DNA from: Chitinophagaceae bacterium
Lineage (GTDB): Bacteria; Bacteroidota; Bacteroidia; Chitinophagales; Chitinophagaceae
NCBI GenBank assembly: GCA_947378615.1
Contig: CANCKV010000008.1
Coordinates: forward strand, 1-17,796
Direction: 5' to 3'
DNA: 17,796 nt
Made by a program: the position numbers and the translations under genes. This document shows, one piece after another, positions 15,613 through 17,796 of this stretch (position 1 is the stretch's first letter; every line of letters starts with the position of its first letter). The notes beneath the pieces are model-generated. The model saw only the letters and a program-made list of their open reading frames with translations, ran no database searches and had not been told where the DNA came from.

Positions 15613-16599
15613 TTAACTAGCTAATATTTTAACGATTTTCATCCACTCCTGACCAATTTTTTGTTTTTCTTTTACTGCCTTATCCAATGGAGTGTAATGA
15701 ATTTTATTGTTGATAACACCCACCATTACATTATTTCTTCCTACCATCAAGCTTTCCACAGCATAATATCCCATGTGGCTAGCTATCAATCGGTCGCTAC
15801 AAGTTGGGGAACCTCCTCTTTGTATATGTCCAAGAATACAAACTCGTGTGTCGGCTGCCGGAATTCTTTCCCTGATAATTTTAGCAATGTTCTCAGCACC
15901 ACCAAACTTATCTCCCTCAGCTACAACTACCAAATTGACGAGTTTTTTTCTTCTTTCTTTTTCGTTCAAAGACTGAATCAATTCTTCAATGTCGGTGTCT
16001 GTTTCTGGAATTAATATATTTTCTGCACCTGTTGCAATTCCACTATGTAAAGCAATATATCCGGCATCACGGCCCATAACTTCAACCAAAAATAATCGGT
16101 CGTGTGCATCCATCGTGTCCCGAATCTTGTCGATTGCTTCTACTGCTGTATTGACAGCAGTATCAAATCCGATCGTGACATCACTACCTGCGATGTCTTT
16201 ATCAATGGTTCCGGGTAGCCCAATACAAGGAATATCATATTCAGAGCTAAATTGCTGTGCCCCCCTAAAACTACCATCTCCTCCTATAACAACTAAACCA
16301 TCAATACCATGTTTTACTAAATTGTGGTAGGCTTTTTCTCTTCCTGCTGGTTCACGAAATTCTAGACAACGGGCAGTTTTCAAAATAGTTCCACCTCTTT
16401 GTATGATGTTGGCAACACTTCTGTTTGTCATGTGAACTATATCGTCTTCTACCATCCCTGAATAGCCTCTCATAATGCCAAATACAGATAGTCCGTAATA
16501 GTTACCGGTACGTACGACCGCCCTAACTGCAGCATTCATTCCAGGAGCATCCCCTCCTGATGTCAGTACCCCAATTTTTGTAACTTTTCTCTTATCCAT
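15613..16599 (-). CDS. pfkA: ATP-dependent 6-phosphofructokinase, 328 aa
   Basis: Phosphorylates fructose 6-phosphate to fructose 1,6-bisphosphate, the committed step of glycolysis. Motifs: nucleotide-binding GVLTSGGDAPGMNAAVRAVV (10-29), GGDGS (106-110), catalytic loop PGTIDKDI (129-136) with catalytic Asp133, VEVMGRDAGY (172-181), VVAEGD (225-230) and LGHIQRGGSP (256-265). Gly109 in GGDGS and Gly130 in PGTID are the residues of ATP-dependent enzymes; PPi-dependent forms have Asp and Lys there. One departure is TIDKD in place of the common TIDND. Length matches the bacterial PfkA class. ATG at 16599 is supported by the predicted promoter 48 bp upstream. pyk follows 145 bp downstream with its own promoter, so the two may be separately transcribed. 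Confidence 0.97.
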   Translation of the reverse strand: MDKRKVTKIGVLTSGGDAPGMNAAVRAVVRTGNYYGLSVFGIMRGYSGMVEDDIVHMTNRSVANIIQRGGTILKTARCLEFREPAGREKAYHNLVKHGIDGLVVIGGDGSFRGAQQFSSEYDIPCIGLPGTIDKDIAGSDVTIGFDTAVNTAVEAIDKIRDTMDAHDRLFLVEVMGRDAGYIALHSGIATGAENILIPETDTDIEELIQSLNEKERRKKLVNLVVVAEGDKFGGAENIAKIIRERIPAADTRVCILGHIQRGGSPTCSDRLIASHMGYYAVESLMVGRNNVMVGVINNKIHYTPLDKAVKEKQKIGQEWMKIVKILAS

Positions 16600-16647
16600 C
16601 TTATAAAAATATTTATTATTGTGACTTGAAATAGTTTCCTAAAGTGC

Positions 16648-16678
16648 CAAATGTAGGTAATTGATACAAAGTAACAAT
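16648..16678 (-). promoter_or_regulatory. Predicted pfkA promoter
   Basis: On the minus strand a TACATTTG -7 box (16648-16655) exactly matches TAnnTTTG, and an ATTG (16675-16678, 3 of 4 matches to TTTG) lies 19 bp upstream, the expected spacing. The predicted transcript starts near 16641, leaving a leader of about 40 nt. Confidence 0.55.
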
Positions 16679-16775
16679 ACATCTATTATTTGTTAATATT
16701 TACTTAACAGGGCTTCTTTAATGCTTTAGATTTATGTTTTTAGTGCTCAGAATGTAATATCCATAAGGCTTTTGC

Positions 16776-16787
16776 GAAAACGTTTTC
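16776..16787. promoter_or_regulatory. Perfect 12-bp palindrome GAAAACGTTTTC, LacI/cre-like operator
   Basis: With its flanks it reads CGAAAACGTTTTCA, matching the cre-type consensus TGnAAnCGnTnnCA of LacI-family regulators at all but the first base. It is centred on CG, as such operators are, and sits 41 bp before the ATG of the SDR gene, within the pfkA-SDR divergent region. The binding protein is not in the window. It could control the SDR gene, or pfkA from about 120 bp upstream of its promoter. Confidence 0.5.
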
Positions 16788-16828
16788 ATTTTAATGATAT
16801 ACTTTTTGGACTTTATTTTATTTCAATT

Positions 16829-17713
16829 ATGAATACAATAATTACTGGTAGTAATGGTTATTTAGGTCAATTTTTATGTAATTACCTATCTGAAACAGGC
16901 ATTAGTGTTAATGCCTTAAGTAGAGGAGAGAATAAGAATCCTTCAATAAATTCCCATAACTATTTTGGGGTAGATTTAACAGTAGAAAAGGATGTTTCGG
17001 GTGTGGTTGCTTCCATAAACCCTGAAATTATCATTCATAATGCAGCAATGAGTAAACCTGATGTTTGTGCATCAAATAAGGAGGCTTGCGTTTTACAAAA
17101 TGTTACTGCAACTAAATATCTCCTTGAGGCTGCTGCAAAAAAAAATGCACGCTTTATATATGTATCCACTGATTTTATTTTTGGGGAAAACGGACCGCAT
17201 TCAGAGGATACAATTCCTGATCCTCTTAATTTTTATGGGGAAACCAAGTTAATGGCAGAAGAACTCGTGAAAAGTAGTGGAGTCTCCTATGCAATCATGC
17301 GACCTGTATTTATTTATGGGCCTTGTTATGCAGGAATGCGCCCCACTTTTTTGCATTGGGTAAAAAATAGTTTGGAAAATAATAAGGCTATAAAAGTTGT
17401 TGATGACCAAAAGAGGACGCCTACTTATGTGATTGATATTTGTAAAGGGGTACATGCAATGATAATAAAGCAGGTAACAGGCAGTTTTCATTTAGCAGGA
17501 AAGGATATAATTTCCCCTTATCAGATGGCGATGAAAGTGGCAACAGTATTAGGTCTAAATGCCTCATTGATTGAACCGGTAAATTCTGATTCCTTTCCCG
17601 AACCTGTAAAGCGGGCAAAGCAATCAGGATTAACATTTGAAAGGGCCATTGTAGAACTAGGCTACTCTCCAATTAGTTTTGAAGATGGGATAAAGAAGAC
17701 ATTTGATTTATAA
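16829..17713 (+). CDS. SDR-family NAD(P)-dependent reductase, RmlD (dTDP-4-dehydrorhamnose reductase)-like, 294 aa
   Basis: Members of this group reduce 4-keto nucleotide sugars, such as dTDP-4-keto-rhamnose to dTDP-rhamnose, for cell-surface polysaccharides. The N-terminal Rossmann motif is ITGSNGYLG (5-13, with glycines 7, 10 and 13 read from GSNGYLG), the catalytic Ser/Thr is in YVSTDFIFG (111-119) and the catalytic pair is Tyr136 and Lys140 in NFYGETK. The segment IMRPVFIYGP and the C-terminal substrate-domain helices fit extended SDRs; about 290 residues is normal for RmlD. The frame is open back to a TTG at 16772, but ATG 16829 starts exactly at the first Rossmann strand and the extra 19 residues would overlap the operator palindrome. 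No rmlA, B or C gene is adjacent, so the sugar substrate is uncertain and another extended-SDR reductase or epimerase is possible. Confidence 0.87.
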   Translation: MNTIITGSNGYLGQFLCNYLSETGISVNALSRGENKNPSINSHNYFGVDLTVEKDVSGVVASINPEIIIHNAAMSKPDVCASNKEACVLQNVTATKYLLEAAAKKNARFIYVSTDFIFGENGPHSEDTIPDPLNFYGETKLMAEELVKSSGVSYAIMRPVFIYGPCYAGMRPTFLHWVKNSLENNKAIKVVDDQKRTPTYVIDICKGVHAMIIKQVTGSFHLAGKDIISPYQMAMKVATVLGLNASLIEPVNSDSFPEPVKRAKQSGLTFERAIVELGYSPISFEDGIKKTFDL

Positions 17714-17796
17714 AAAGTAAGTCGTTAATCATAAACGAGGATTAATAGTGAAATTATCATCCTGTTAACGTCATTTGATTTCTTACCAAAAATTAG

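Noticed and set aside
16772..16828. Extension of the SDR gene upstream to TTG at 16772
   Set aside because: The added 19 residues precede the first Rossmann strand, overlap the operator-like palindrome, and begin at a non-ATG codon; ATG 16829 matches the family start.
17725..17796. Open minus-strand frame running in from the right edge (23 codons to a TAA)
   Set aside because: It could be the 3' end of a convergent gene, but it is too short and too AT-rich to tell from chance.

Overview
The window looks like a chromosomal segment from a member of the Bacteroidota, probably close to the Chitinophagaceae. Reasons: AT-rich DNA; a giant secreted protein ending in a type IX secretion (T9SS) type-B sorting domain; a Bacteroidetes-style lipoprotein signal; Bacteroidetes-type -7 promoter boxes (TAnnTTTG) in front of several genes; and almost no Shine-Dalgarno sequences. 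Family placement is inference; the phylum is well supported.

Layout. (1) Positions 1-465 hold the 3' end of a secreted-looking protein. A strong hairpin (482-540) separates it from a convergent 319-aa protein of unknown function (562-1521, minus). (2) A 760-bp gene-free stretch (1522-2281) carries a tandem array of 42-bp repeats. It is followed by an orphan lipoprotein (2282-2896, plus). (3) From 2955 to 16599 all genes are on the minus strand. They are, in map order: a 1255-aa T9SS cargo protein made of repeated modules; a long UbiD-type decarboxylase; a two-component cluster (single-domain receiver, cytosolic triple-PAS histidine kinase, NarL-type regulator); a SWIM zinc-finger protein; pyruvate kinase; and 6-phosphofructokinase. 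(4) At the right end an RmlD/SDR-type nucleotide-sugar reductase (16829-17713, plus) is divergent from pfkA. A LacI-operator-like palindrome lies in the shared intergenic region.

How the genes work together. pfkA and pyk encode the two classical control points of glycolysis. They are adjacent and co-oriented, each with its own predicted promoter, and a clear intrinsic terminator follows pyk. The kinase and the CheY-like receiver are 15 bp apart and very probably co-transcribed. The NarL-type regulator upstream is the likely DNA-binding output, so the three may form one phosphotransfer circuit. UbiD is probably a prenylated-FMN decarboxylase of quinone or aromatic-acid metabolism; no partner gene is nearby. 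The T9SS cargo, lipoprotein and 319-aa protein look like independent accessory genes.

I found no tRNA, rRNA, CRISPR array, transposase, phage gene or defence system. The features that known genes do not explain best are the 42-bp array with its degenerate 14-codon reading frame, the two related ATGA-rich palindromes, the operator-like palindrome, and the unclassified 319-aa protein. Three start sites differ from, or compete with, the longest open frame: I moved 2955-6722 and 16829-17713 from TTG to an internal ATG, and pyruvate kinase has two candidate ATGs.
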